Source: DATFYM01 sp035315065 (GTDB lineage: Bacteria; Acidobacteriota; Terriglobia; UBA7540). From it: a stretch of DNA of 11,652 bases. The notes beneath the pieces were generated by a model that was given only the letters and a program-made list of their open reading frames with translations, ran no database searches and was not told the DNA's origin. The DNA lies in NCBI GenBank assembly GCA_035315065.1, contig DATFYM010000096.1, forward strand, positions 1-11,652, given 5' to 3'. Below are positions 1 through 5,958 of the stretch, piece after piece. The position numbers were made by a program, and so were the translations under genes. The stretch's first letter is position 1, and every line of letters begins with the position of its first letter.

Positions 1-228
1 GCATTTCACACCTCAGAGGTGTAAGTTCCGCTTCCAGAGCCGAAATTTGGTCGAGCCCCAACACGCCAACCGACAGCGCCTTACCAGCCACTACGTTCAT
101 GCCGATATGCGACCCGCCGCAGTTATCGGCGTATTGGGGACCCAGAATTCGGCTTGACTCAACTCCGAACGCGGGGTTATCTTAATAGTTGAGGCGCATC
201 GCGACATTTCTATCAGGGAGCCAAGAGT
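1..228. other. Region upstream of rpmH, no gene supported
   Basis: I see no gene I can support here. It holds a short perfect palindrome at 8-22 (ACACCTC, centre A, GAGGTGT) not followed by a T-run, and near its right end the likely rpmH promoter. All frames are fairly open because of the base composition. One minus-strand frame starting at an ATG at 98-100 and running off the left edge could be the start of a divergent gene, but it has no recognisable motif and only a poorly spaced ribosome binding site. dnaA, which often lies upstream of rpmH, is not visible. Confidence 0.4.
154..183 (+). promoter_or_regulatory. Candidate promoter for the rpmH operon
   Basis: A TTGACT hexamer at 154-159 (5 of 6 to the sigma-70 -35 consensus) is followed after 18 bp by TATCTT at 178-183 (4 of 6 to the -10). 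It lies about 45 bp upstream of the rpmH start, with no other good candidate close by. Called by eye from two hexamers. Confidence 0.45.
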
Positions 229-363
229 TTGAAGCGTACCTTTCAGCCCAACAACCGGCGTCGAGCCAAGACGCACGGATTTCGCATCCGCATGAGGACC
301 CCCGGCGGCCGCAACGTCTTGAAGCGGCGGCGACAGAAGGGCCGTCATCGCCTGGCTCCATGA
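229..363 (+). CDS. rpmH: 50S ribosomal protein L34
   Basis: Encodes a 44-residue, very basic protein that is a component of the large ribosomal subunit. The sequence begins MKRTFQPNNRRRAKTHGFR, continues with RMRTPGGRNVLKRRRQKGR and ends in RLAP, which is the complete, unmistakable L34 signature at its usual length. The start is a TTG at 229-231, fixed by the conserved N-terminus and by a GGGAG ribosome binding site at 216-220. It is the first gene of the rpmH-rnpA-yidD-yidC-jag-mnmE block, and the next gene, rnpA, follows within about 40 bp. It is short enough to be missed by automatic callers. Confidence 0.97.
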   Translation: MKRTFQPNNRRRAKTHGFRIRMRTPGGRNVLKRRRQKGRHRLAP

Positions 364-403
364 AGGGGGGTCCCTGCCGGCGACTTTTCCCAAGAGCCTG
401 CGG

Positions 404-772
404 TTGCTGCGCCGGGCGGATTTCCGGCGGGTTTACGACGAGGGGCAGCGCCGGAGTTCGTCGCTCTGTACAGCCTTCTGGCGCGCCAACGATTTGCCGC
501 ACACCCGCTTGGGCGTCACCACGCCCACCGCGCTGGGTAATGCGGTGCTGCGGAACCGGCTGAAGCGGCGGCTACGCGAGGTGTTCCGGCTGAATCATAC
601 GGCAATGGTACGGGGTTGGGACGTGGTGCTGAATCCGCGGCCGGCGGTGGCCCGCGTTTCGTTTGAACATCTGTCAAAGGAGATTCTGAGACTGCTCCCG
701 CGAACGCCACCCGCCGAGGGCTCACCTCGGGTCCGGGAAGCGGTTCGGCAATCGCGGGATCAAGCGCCGTGA
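404..772 (+). CDS. rnpA: Ribonuclease P protein component
   Basis: Protein subunit of RNase P, which helps the catalytic RNA remove 5' leaders from precursor tRNAs in the cytoplasm. From the TTG at 404 it is 122 residues. Visible family features are the LLRRADFRRVYDEG block at the N-terminus, RLGVTTP in the first half, and the basic RNR helix (RNRLKRRLREVFR), followed by the WDVVLNPR strand. The start is uncertain. The reading frame is open further upstream, and the family's conserved FPKSLRLLRRADF lead-in is encoded before the TTG. The only upstream start-like codon with a strong ribosome binding site is a CTG at 374 behind a run of six G at 365-370, which would add ten residues. The last four bases overlap the yidD start, suggesting translational coupling. 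Confidence 0.93.
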   Translation: MLRRADFRRVYDEGQRRSSSLCTAFWRANDLPHTRLGVTTPTALGNAVLRNRLKRRLREVFRLNHTAMVRGWDVVLNPRPAVARVSFEHLSKEILRLLPRTPPAEGSPRVREAVRQSRDQAP

Positions 773-987
773 AGACATTAACTCTTGGGCTAATTCGTTT
801 CTATCAGACTTGCCTCTCGCCGGTGTTTCCCTCCTTCTGCCGCTATGTTCCGTCCTGCTCGAATTATGCCTACGAGGCAATCGAGACATGGGGCGTCAAG
901 AAAGGCTTGGGATTGGCGGCGCGGCGCTTCCTGCGCTGCCGGCCGGGAGGAAGCTTCGGCTACGACCCGGTCCCGGAAAAGAATTGA
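769..987 (+). CDS. yidD: Membrane protein insertion efficiency factor YidD
   Basis: A 72-residue protein of the YidD (UPF0161) family, a small membrane-associated factor that helps YidC and Sec insert inner-membrane proteins. The family hallmarks are all present: an amphipathic N-terminus (LIRFYQTCLSPVFPSFCRY), the PSCSNYAYEAIETWG block, and the C-terminal RFLRCRPGGSFGYDPVP. The start is the GTG at 769, which overlaps the end of rnpA by four bases (GTGA). Lying just upstream of yidC is the usual arrangement. A shorter competing frame (810-995) is only a shadow. Confidence 0.95.
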   Translation: MKTLTLGLIRFYQTCLSPVFPSFCRYVPSCSNYAYEAIETWGVKKGLGLAARRFLRCRPGGSFGYDPVPEKN

Positions 988-1200
988 GTGATTAAGTGAT
1001 CGGGTGATTGCGCCATTGGGTGATTGAGCGATTGGGTGATCGGGTGATTGAGTGAAGCATTGGGCGATTGAGTGATCGGGTGATTGAAAAAAAACTCTCA
1101 GCCGTAGCCGTCAGCCATCAACCCTCACTTTTTGCTGAGGGCTGATAGCTCACGGCTGAGGGCTTTTCAATCGCCCGATCACTCAATCACCCAATCACCC
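986..1200 (+). repeat. Octamer tandem array with inverted copy (spacer hairpin)
   Basis: From 986 to 1085 the DNA is an uninterrupted series of twelve octamers of consensus GRGTGATY (for example GAGTGATT, AAGTGATC, GGGTGATT). Phase is kept throughout except for one unit with a 4-bp insertion at 1050-1061. After a nested hairpin, 1169-1200 holds four octamers in reverse complement (AATCGCCC, GATCACTC, AATCACCC, AATCACCC). The last units of the left array and the right arm pair over about 34 bp with few mismatches. The array overlaps the yidD stop codon, and the right arm ends only a few bases before the yidC ribosome binding site. Function is unknown. Confidence 0.9.
1097..1160 (+). repeat. 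Nested hairpin inside the octamer element
   Basis: CTCAGCCGT at 1097-1105 is perfectly complementary to ACGGCTGAG at 1152-1160. Inside it, a CAGCCATCAACCCTCA-type stretch pairs imperfectly with the GCTGAGGGCTGATAGC stretch at about 1134-1149. The sequence inside the stem is itself made of repeated AGCCGTC/AGCCATC words. The closing stem is followed by GGGCTTTT (1160-1167), so a terminator-like or attenuator role between yidD and yidC is possible, though the T-run is short. Confidence 0.65.
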
Positions 1201-1217
1201 AATGAAAGAGGGTTTTC

Positions 1218-2999
1218 TTGGAAGATCGTGAAGTTCGGATGTTGATCGCCGTCGCGCTGTCATTCGTAGTGCTGCTGCTATGGCGCTTCGTGCTGGTGAA
1301 GGAGCCGCCCAAGGAACCGGGCAAGGTCGAGACTGAGACGATGAGCCAGTCTGCCCCGGCACCCGACACGGCACAGAAGGAACCGAAGTCATCGGGCGCG
1401 CCCGCCGCCACCGGCACGACGCAGGCACTGCCGGTGGTCGAAGGGACCGCACCGGAGACTGTCGTGGTGGAGGGCGATCTCTATCGCGCCACATTATCAA
1501 CCCAGGGCGGCGTGGCCCGGAGTTGGGTGCTGAAGAAATACAAGGATGCCAACGAGCAACCGCTGGACGTAGTGAATCAGGCCGCGTGCGAAAGCCTCGG
1601 TTACCCCCTCAGCCTCACCATGGCGACGGACCAAGCCCTCAGCAACAAGCTCAACTCGGCGGTATACGTAAGCAAGGCGACACGCGATCGAAATGGGCCG
1701 TCCGCCGGCGGTGACGGCGGCCAACTTTCGGCCCCAGTCTTGGGAGGTACGCTCAACGCTCCCGTCAATGTGGAATTCGTTTACAGCAACGGCAAGGTCC
1801 AGGTGCGGAAGCAATTCAGCTTTCGCAATGGCTACGAAGTGCGGGTCCAGGTAAGCGTTTCCGACGGCCAGCACAACCTGCCTGCGGCGGTGGCGTGGCC
1901 GGGCGGGTTCGGAGACCATTCAATTGCCGCCGCCCAGCAGTTGGCCCTCGAGCAGGCGGTTTATGACGGAACCAACGGCATCAAGACGGTGGCGGAAAAG
2001 AAGCTGAGCGCGGACCAGATGCTTCCCGGTCCCCTCACCTTTGCCGGCCTCGAAGACCGCTATTTCGCGGGGATTTTCATACCCAACTCTCCGGCCGATG
2101 CCTTTCGGATCGGCAAGCAACCCTGGACCCCCATGAATTGGAACAACCCCAAGACCACCCCGAACGTGGTCGAGGGAAGATTATTGAATCCCGAGGGCCA
2201 GCCGCTCGACTTCCGCCTCTTTGTGGGGCCGAAAGACCTGGACGTGCTGCGCGCGGTGCGGCCGCCGCTGGACGGCCTGCTCGATTTCGGATTTTTCGGC
2301 GTTATCGCCAAGCCCCTGTTCCTGTGCTTGCGCTACATTTACGACCACTGGGTCGCCAACTGGGGCTGGGCGATCGTCATCCTCACCGTGCTGATCAATA
2401 CGGCGATGTTTCCGCTGAAGCTCAAGAGCATCCGCTCGGCCCAGGAAATGCAGCGCGTGCAACCCATCATCAAGGGGATTCAAGACCGCTACAAGCAGTA
2501 CAAACTGAACGACCCGCGCAAGCAGAAAATGAACCAGGAAGTCATGAAGATCTACCAGGAGCATGGTATTAACCCCCTCGGCGGGTGCCTGCCCATGCTC
2601 CTCCAGATGCCGATTCTGTATGCCTTCTGGCGAATGCTCGACCTTCCCATTGAGTTGCGCCACGCCCCCTGGATCTTGTGGGTCACGGATCTTTCGCAGC
2701 CGGATACTTCGCACATTTTTGGAATGCAGATTCCAATTCTGCCCACCTTGATGATCCTCTCGATGTTCGTCGTGCAGAAAATGACCCCCATGCCGACGGC
2801 GGACCCGCAGCAGAAGACCATGATGCTTCTGATGCCGCTGATGATGGGCTTTATCTTTTTCCGTCTCGCCAGCGGGCTGAACCTTTATTACTTTGTGGCC
2901 AACCTGGTTGGGATCGCCCAGCAAGCTATAATCAATCGCATGATGCCGCCCAAGCCGGCGCCTTTGGCTGTCGCTCGGGCCGGCGCCGGCAAGGCTTAG
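1218..2999 (+). CDS. yidC: Membrane protein insertase YidC
   Basis: YidC/Oxa1-family insertase of the inner membrane, which inserts membrane proteins alone or with SecYEG. At 593 residues it is of the long Gram-negative type: an N-terminal transmembrane anchor (about residues 8-27), a Pro/Ala-rich linker, a large periplasmic domain (about 70-360), then the conserved five-helix core. Core features are WGWAIVILTVLINTAMFPL (helix 2), the cytoplasmic helical hairpin (QRVQPIIKGIQDRYKQYKL...QEVMKIYQEHGINPLGGCLPMLLQMPI), and the C-terminal helices with MGFIFFRLASGLNLYYFVANL. The start is a TTG at 1218, with GAGGG at 1208-1212. The groove position that is Arg366 in E. coli is Asn394 here. jag begins 6 bp after the stop. 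Confidence 0.97.
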   Translation: MEDREVRMLIAVALSFVVLLLWRFVLVKEPPKEPGKVETETMSQSAPAPDTAQKEPKSSGAPAATGTTQALPVVEGTAPETVVVEGDLYRATLSTQGGVARSWVLKKYKDANEQPLDVVNQAACESLGYPLSLTMATDQALSNKLNSAVYVSKATRDRNGPSAGGDGGQLSAPVLGGTLNAPVNVEFVYSNGKVQVRKQFSFRNGYEVRVQVSVSDGQHNLPAAVAWPGGFGDHSIAAAQQLALEQAVYDGTNGIKTVAEKKLSADQMLPGPLTFAGLEDRYFAGIFIPNSPADAFRIGKQPWTPMNWNNPKTTPNVVEGRLLNPEGQPLDFRLFVGPKDLDVLRAVRPPLDGLLDFGFFGVIAKPLFLCLRYIYDHWVANWGWAIVILTVLINTAMFPLKLKSIRSAQEMQRVQPIIKGIQDRYKQYKLNDPRKQKMNQEVMKIYQEHGINPLGGCLPMLLQMPILYAFWRMLDLPIELRHAPWILWVTDLSQPDTSHIFGMQIPILPTLMILSMFVVQKMTPMPTADPQQKTMMLLMPLMMGFIFFRLASGLNLYYFVANLVGIAQQAIINRMMPPKPAPLAVARAGAGKA

Positions 3000-3005
3000 G
3001 ACCTT

Positions 3006-3563
3006 ATGGAAAGCCAACCTCTTTCGGAAGGCACCAAACCGATCGCGGCGTACCTCCCCCGCATCGAATCGCTCGTCCGGCAGGTGATCGAGTTCGGACG
3101 CTTCAGCCTGAAGTTCGAGATCCGCGGGATGCCGCCGGGAGAAGACGGCCCCGAGTCGCCGGAGGTTATGGTCGATTTTTCCGGCCTCGACTCGGACCTG
3201 CTGCTGGAAGCGCACGCCGAGCTGCTGAACGCCATCGAATACGTGGTCTTGAAGGCCGTCCGACTGGAGGAGGATCTGTTTGGCAAGATCACCTTCGATT
3301 GCCTGGGGTGGCGCCAGGAGCGGATCCAGGAACTGCGGTTGATGGCCAAGGTGGCTGCGGATCGCGTGGTGGAAAGCGGCAGCCCGTTTCCGCTCGGCCC
3401 CATGAACCCGCGTGAGCGGCGCGTTGTTCACCTGGCGCTACGCGACCGGACCGAGGTGCACACCGCCAGCGAGGGGTTCGGCGCCGAGCGCAAGGTGGTG
3501 ATCCTTCCCGCCGGCATGGCCGATCGGATGGCGCCCGCCCCACCACGCTCCCGCCGACGCTAG
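3006..3563 (+). CDS. jag: Jag/KhpB-like RNA-binding protein with R3H domain
   Basis: A 185-residue protein in the place where jag (khpB/eloR) normally follows yidC. The C-terminal R3H domain is clear: MNPRERRVVHLALRD at 133 onward, with the R138-xxx-H142 pair, then VHTASEGFGAERKVVILP, which matches the family's TxSxGxGxxRxVVI ending. The central region (about 30-105) has the KH-like pattern (ELLNAIEYVVLKAV...ITFDCLGWRQERIQELRLMAKVAADRV), but the RNA-binding GxxG loop is absent, being replaced by LLEAHAELL. The N-terminal Jag_N domain is also missing. The ATG start is 6 bp after the yidC stop, and the stop codon sits inside the ribosome binding site (TTAGGA), which implies translational coupling. 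The final residues are Arg/Pro-rich. Confidence 0.88.
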   Translation: MESQPLSEGTKPIAAYLPRIESLVRQVIEFGRFSLKFEIRGMPPGEDGPESPEVMVDFSGLDSDLLLEAHAELLNAIEYVVLKAVRLEEDLFGKITFDCLGWRQERIQELRLMAKVAADRVVESGSPFPLGPMNPRERRVVHLALRDRTEVHTASEGFGAERKVVILPAGMADRMAPAPPRSRRR

Positions 3564-3566
3564 GCT

Positions 3567-3659
3567 ATTGCCGATTGACGATTGCTGATTGACGATTTGA
3601 AGACTGTCCACCAGGCGCTCCTTTTTCAATCGGCAATCGGCAATCGACAATCGGCAATT
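3567..3659 (+). repeat. Heptamer inverted-repeat hairpin between jag and mnmE
   Basis: The left arm at 3567-3594 is four heptamers (ATTGCCG, ATTGACG, ATTGCTG, ATTGACG). The right arm at 3627-3659 is the reverse-complement series (CAATCGG, CAATCGG, CAATCGA, CAATCGG, CAATT). The arms pair over roughly 30 bp with three or four mismatches, enclosing a unique loop of about 30 bp (3595-3626). The element starts 3 bp after the jag stop and ends about 24 bp before the mnmE start. It shares the GATTG core with the spacer elements at 986-1200 and 5146-5276. Confidence 0.88.
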
Positions 3660-3682
3660 CAAAGCCACTCGCCACTGTTTTG

Positions 3683-5110
3683 ATGTCCGCCGAAGACACC
3701 ATCGTGGCCGTCGCCACACCCCCCGGACGGGGTGGGATCGGCGTGGTCCGGCTCTCCGGTGATCGCGCGGTGGAAATTGCCACAAGTCTGGTTCGCTTCT
3801 CTAGCGCTCCGCTCGAAGCCCGGCACGCTACGCTGGGGGAACTTCGCGATACCACTTCGGGCCGCACGCTCGATCGGGTGGTGGTCACCTGCTTTCCTCG
3901 TCCGCACTCCTACACCGCTGAAGACGTGGTGGAGATCTCCTGCCACGGATCTCCTGTGATCCTGAAGCATCTCGTCGAGTGTGCGCTGGAGCGCGGCGCG
4001 CGCGCGGCCGAACCGGGCGAGTTCACTTTGCGCGCCTTTCTCAACGGTCGCATCGACCTCACGCAGGCCGAAGCCATTCGGGACCTCATCGAGTCGCGCA
4101 CGCTCTATCAGGCGCGCGTGGCGGCGCAACAGATGGAGGGCGCGGTCTCCGCCCGGCTGAAGCCGCACAAGAAAGCGCTGGTGGACTTGATCGCGCGCCT
4201 CGAGGCTGGGATCGACTTCGCCGAAGACGATGTGCCGGTGGAGGGCTGGGACACGATCCTCGCCAGTCTCGGCGGCATCCGGGTCGACCTCGAGAAGCTG
4301 GTGGAAGGCTACGGTTACGGGAGGATCATTCGCGAGGGGCTGAGCCTCGCGATCGTAGGCCGTCCCAACGTCGGCAAATCGAGCCTCTTTAACCGCCTGC
4401 TGAACGAAGAGCGGGCCCTCGTCACACCTGTGCCGGGAACGACACGCGATCTCGTGACCGAGAGCGCCAGCGTCGGCGGCATTCCCTTGCGCTTTGTCGA
4501 TACGGCAGGGGTCCGGGAAACAACGGATCTAGTAGAAACGCTGGGGATCGAGAAGACCCTCAAGGCCATTGCGGACTCCGACCTGCGCCTTCTCGTGGTC
4601 GACGCGTCGCAACCGTGGACGGAAGAAGATTCGAAACTGCTGGCGAAGGTGCAGCCGCAGGGAGCGTTGTTGGTGGCCTGCAATAAGTCAGATCTCGGTC
4701 GCTGCATTTCGACCACGGAGATCGAATCCCTCGCCGCCCCCGAAGCGGCGGGTCCGCCGTCCGGGATCGGAGCCACGGCCCGCATCACGGGCCTGGGTGT
4801 TGTATGGACGTCCGCGCTGACAGGCGCCGGCTTGCCTGAGCTGCGGGAGAGAATCCTGAACCTGGCGGCGGGCCCGCACCAGGCCGGCTCGGACGGGGAG
4901 TTGATTACCAACCTGCGTCACCGGCAACTACTGAAGGTGTGCATCGAAGCCCTTGGCCAGGCCCACACGGCCGCGGCGAAACAGGTCCCGCACGAGCTGC
5001 TACTGCTCGACCTCTATGACGCGCTGCACGCGCTCGACGAGATCACCGGCGCCACCACGGTCGAAGATGTGTTGGGGGTCATCTTCTCCAAGTTTTGTGT
5101 CGGAAAGTAG
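3683..5110 (+). CDS. mnmE: tRNA modification GTPase MnmE
   Basis: GTPase that, with MnmG, adds the (carboxymethyl)aminomethyl group to uridine 34 of certain tRNAs. It is 475 residues, a little longer than the usual 450-460. In order: an N-terminal folate-binding domain (DTIVAVATPPGRGGIGVVRLSG...PGEFTLRAFLNGRIDLTQAEA), a helical domain, the G domain with GRPNVGKSS (226-234), PGTTRD, DTAG (273-276) and NKSD (334-337), and the C-terminal FCVGK (471-475) containing the catalytic-family Cys. The ATG at 3683 is chosen because the family starts just before DTIVA; a TTG sits directly before it. No strong ribosome binding site is visible. The gene normally next to it, mnmG, is not present. Confidence 0.97.
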   Translation: MSAEDTIVAVATPPGRGGIGVVRLSGDRAVEIATSLVRFSSAPLEARHATLGELRDTTSGRTLDRVVVTCFPRPHSYTAEDVVEISCHGSPVILKHLVECALERGARAAEPGEFTLRAFLNGRIDLTQAEAIRDLIESRTLYQARVAAQQMEGAVSARLKPHKKALVDLIARLEAGIDFAEDDVPVEGWDTILASLGGIRVDLEKLVEGYGYGRIIREGLSLAIVGRPNVGKSSLFNRLLNEERALVTPVPGTTRDLVTESASVGGIPLRFVDTAGVRETTDLVETLGIEKTLKAIADSDLRLLVVDASQPWTEEDSKLLAKVQPQGALLVACNKSDLGRCISTTEIESLAAPEAAGPPSGIGATARITGLGVVWTSALTGAGLPELRERILNLAAGPHQAGSDGELITNLRHRQLLKVCIEALGQAHTAAAKQVPHELLLLDLYDALHALDEITGATTVEDVLGVIFSKFCVGK

Positions 5111-5116
5111 CACGGG

Positions 5117-5135
5117 CGTCCCGCCCGCCGGGACG
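5117..5135 (+). terminator. GC-rich hairpin just after mnmE
   Basis: CGTCCCG (5117-5123) and CGGGACG (5129-5135) form a perfect 7-bp stem with a 5-base loop, 6 bp after the mnmE stop. There is no T-run after it (ACCAAGAAAAG follows), so it is not a classical intrinsic terminator. It could be a Rho-independent-like stop, an mRNA-protecting hairpin or a small extragenic palindrome. Confidence 0.4.
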
Positions 5136-5145
5136 ACCAAGAAAA

Positions 5146-5276
5146 GAATTGCCGGTTGCAGATTGACGATTGCAAGAGGCCCATTCTCGATTGTGGATGG
5201 CCCATTGAAAAGGCCGCGAGGCCTGCCTACCCTTCTTTTCAATCGTCAATCGTCAACCGTCAATCGTCAATTCTTC
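5146..5276 (+). repeat. Heptamer inverted-repeat element downstream of mnmE
   Basis: The right arm at 5239-5266 is four heptamers in phase (TCAATCG, TCAATCG, TCAACCG, TCAATCG) plus a partial unit and TTCTTC. The left arm at 5146-5172 (GAATTGCCGGTTGCAGATTG, then ACGATTG) is the degenerate complement, with one fewer unit. The loop contains GGCCCATT twice (5178-5185 and 5199-5206) and an AGGC...GCCT palindrome near 5211-5224. It is the third spacer in this window built from GATTG words and sits between mnmE and a protease gene. Confidence 0.82.
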
Positions 5277-5301
5277 TGAGGGCCGGCGAACCGAAGTTCG
5301 A

Positions 5302-5324
5302 TATAATGGGTACGATGATAGAGG
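5302..5324 (+). promoter_or_regulatory. Perfect -10 box and RBS for the protease gene
   Basis: TATAAT at 5302-5307 is a perfect sigma-70 -10 hexamer, 25 bp upstream of the ATG at 5332. A GAGG ribosome binding site lies at 5321-5324. No good -35 hexamer is found 16-18 bp upstream; that stretch is GC-rich. The promoter suggests the protease gene is transcribed independently of mnmE. Confidence 0.5.
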
Positions 5325-5331
5325 TGACGCC

Positions 5332-5688
5332 ATGGGCTTGGTGTTTGTTGAAGGCACGGTCACTGGCCCCGAGCGGCAGGAGGAGAGCTTGCGCTTCCTG
5401 GTTGACAGCGGGGCAAAGTACACCTTGCTTCCAAATAATACTTGGCGGTCAATCGGGCTCACCGCAAAGCGTTCTGTAAGTTTTGCGCTCGCCGACGGCA
5501 CGCGGATCGAGCGCCAAGTCTCCGAATGTCACATCGCGCTCCCGCAGGGAGATGGTCACACCCCGGTCATTCTCGGCGAACCTGGCGACGAGGCTCTGCT
5601 TGGCATCATCACCCTGGAGAATCTCGGCCTGGTTCTCAATCCCTTCACCCGCACCTTGCAGCCGATGCGGATGATGCTTGCCTATTGA
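5332..5688 (+). CDS. Retropepsin-like (clan AA) aspartic protease
   Basis: A 118-residue single-domain protein of the bacterial retropepsin-like type. The catalytic motif is FLVDSGAKYTLLP, with D25-S26-G27, preceded by the short strand GLVFVEGTV typical of these proteins. The C-terminal ALLGIITLENLGLVLNP matches the second conserved block (LLG..LE.LGL.ldP) of the family. Having one DSG motif, it would need to dimerise to form an active site, as retropepsins do. There is no signal peptide or membrane segment, so it is probably cytoplasmic. The ATG has a GAGG ribosome binding site and a TATAAT box upstream. Substrate and role are unknown, and neighbours give no functional clue. Small proteins of this kind are sometimes encoded next to toxin-like partners, but none is visible here. 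Confidence 0.82.
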   Translation: MGLVFVEGTVTGPERQEESLRFLVDSGAKYTLLPNNTWRSIGLTAKRSVSFALADGTRIERQVSECHIALPQGDGHTPVILGEPGDEALLGIITLENLGLVLNPFTRTLQPMRMMLAY

Positions 5689-5958
5689 TCTCTGCATAAA
5701 TAATGTAACGGGTTAGCGCCTCCCAGCGCATCACAGAACTTGGTTAGCACAAAACGTCAGGCGGAGCCTCTAAATTGAGGGGCCAGCACCCGTAAGGCCT
5801 CCGGCCTTACTGGAAGATAGATACTTTCCTCACTCACGAAATATTACATTTTGTTTGCAAGCCGTTGACAATCGCATCGCGAATGCATGGCAAAATCATC
5901 GGCGTGTTGAAGCATGCGCAGGCGCAAAATCCAACTTCAACCAAAGAGAGGATCCATT
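5689..5958 (+). other. Intergenic leader with hairpins before the FN3 gene
   Basis: This stretch has no gene but appears structured. GTAAGGCC at 5792-5799 and GGCCTTAC at 5803-5810 form a perfect 8-bp stem with a 3-base TCC loop. Just upstream, GCCTC...GAGGGGC (about 5766-5783) can form a second stem. AATGTAA at 5702-5708 and TTACATT at 5844-5850 are inverted copies bounding both. I do not recognise a known riboswitch in it. The GTAAGGCC hairpin could end the protease transcript, but it lacks a T-run. Confidence 0.5.
5865..5896 (+). promoter_or_regulatory. Candidate promoter for the FN3 gene
   Basis: A perfect -35 hexamer TTGACA at 5865-5870 lies 89 bp before the ATG. The best -10-like match, CAAAAT at 5891-5896, is 20 bp away, wider than ideal. 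Suggestive only. Confidence 0.3.

Noticed and set aside
1..100. Possible minus-strand gene beginning MNVVAGKALSVGVLGL and running off the left edge
   Set aside because: Too short to judge, all frames are open here, no recognisable domain, and the possible ribosome binding site is badly spaced.
986..1200. CRISPR array
   Set aside because: Units are 8 bp in direct contiguity without spacers, followed by their inverse complement; this is a tandem/inverted array, not repeat-spacer structure.
2181..3431. 416-codon open frame on the minus strand across yidC and jag
   Set aside because: It is antisense to two clearly identified genes, has no family resemblance, and long shadow frames are expected in GC-rich coding DNA.
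5761..5850. Known riboswitch (for example c-di-GMP type) before the FN3 gene
   Set aside because: The CCTCCGG stretch is superficially similar to part of one class, but the conserved core residues are not present.
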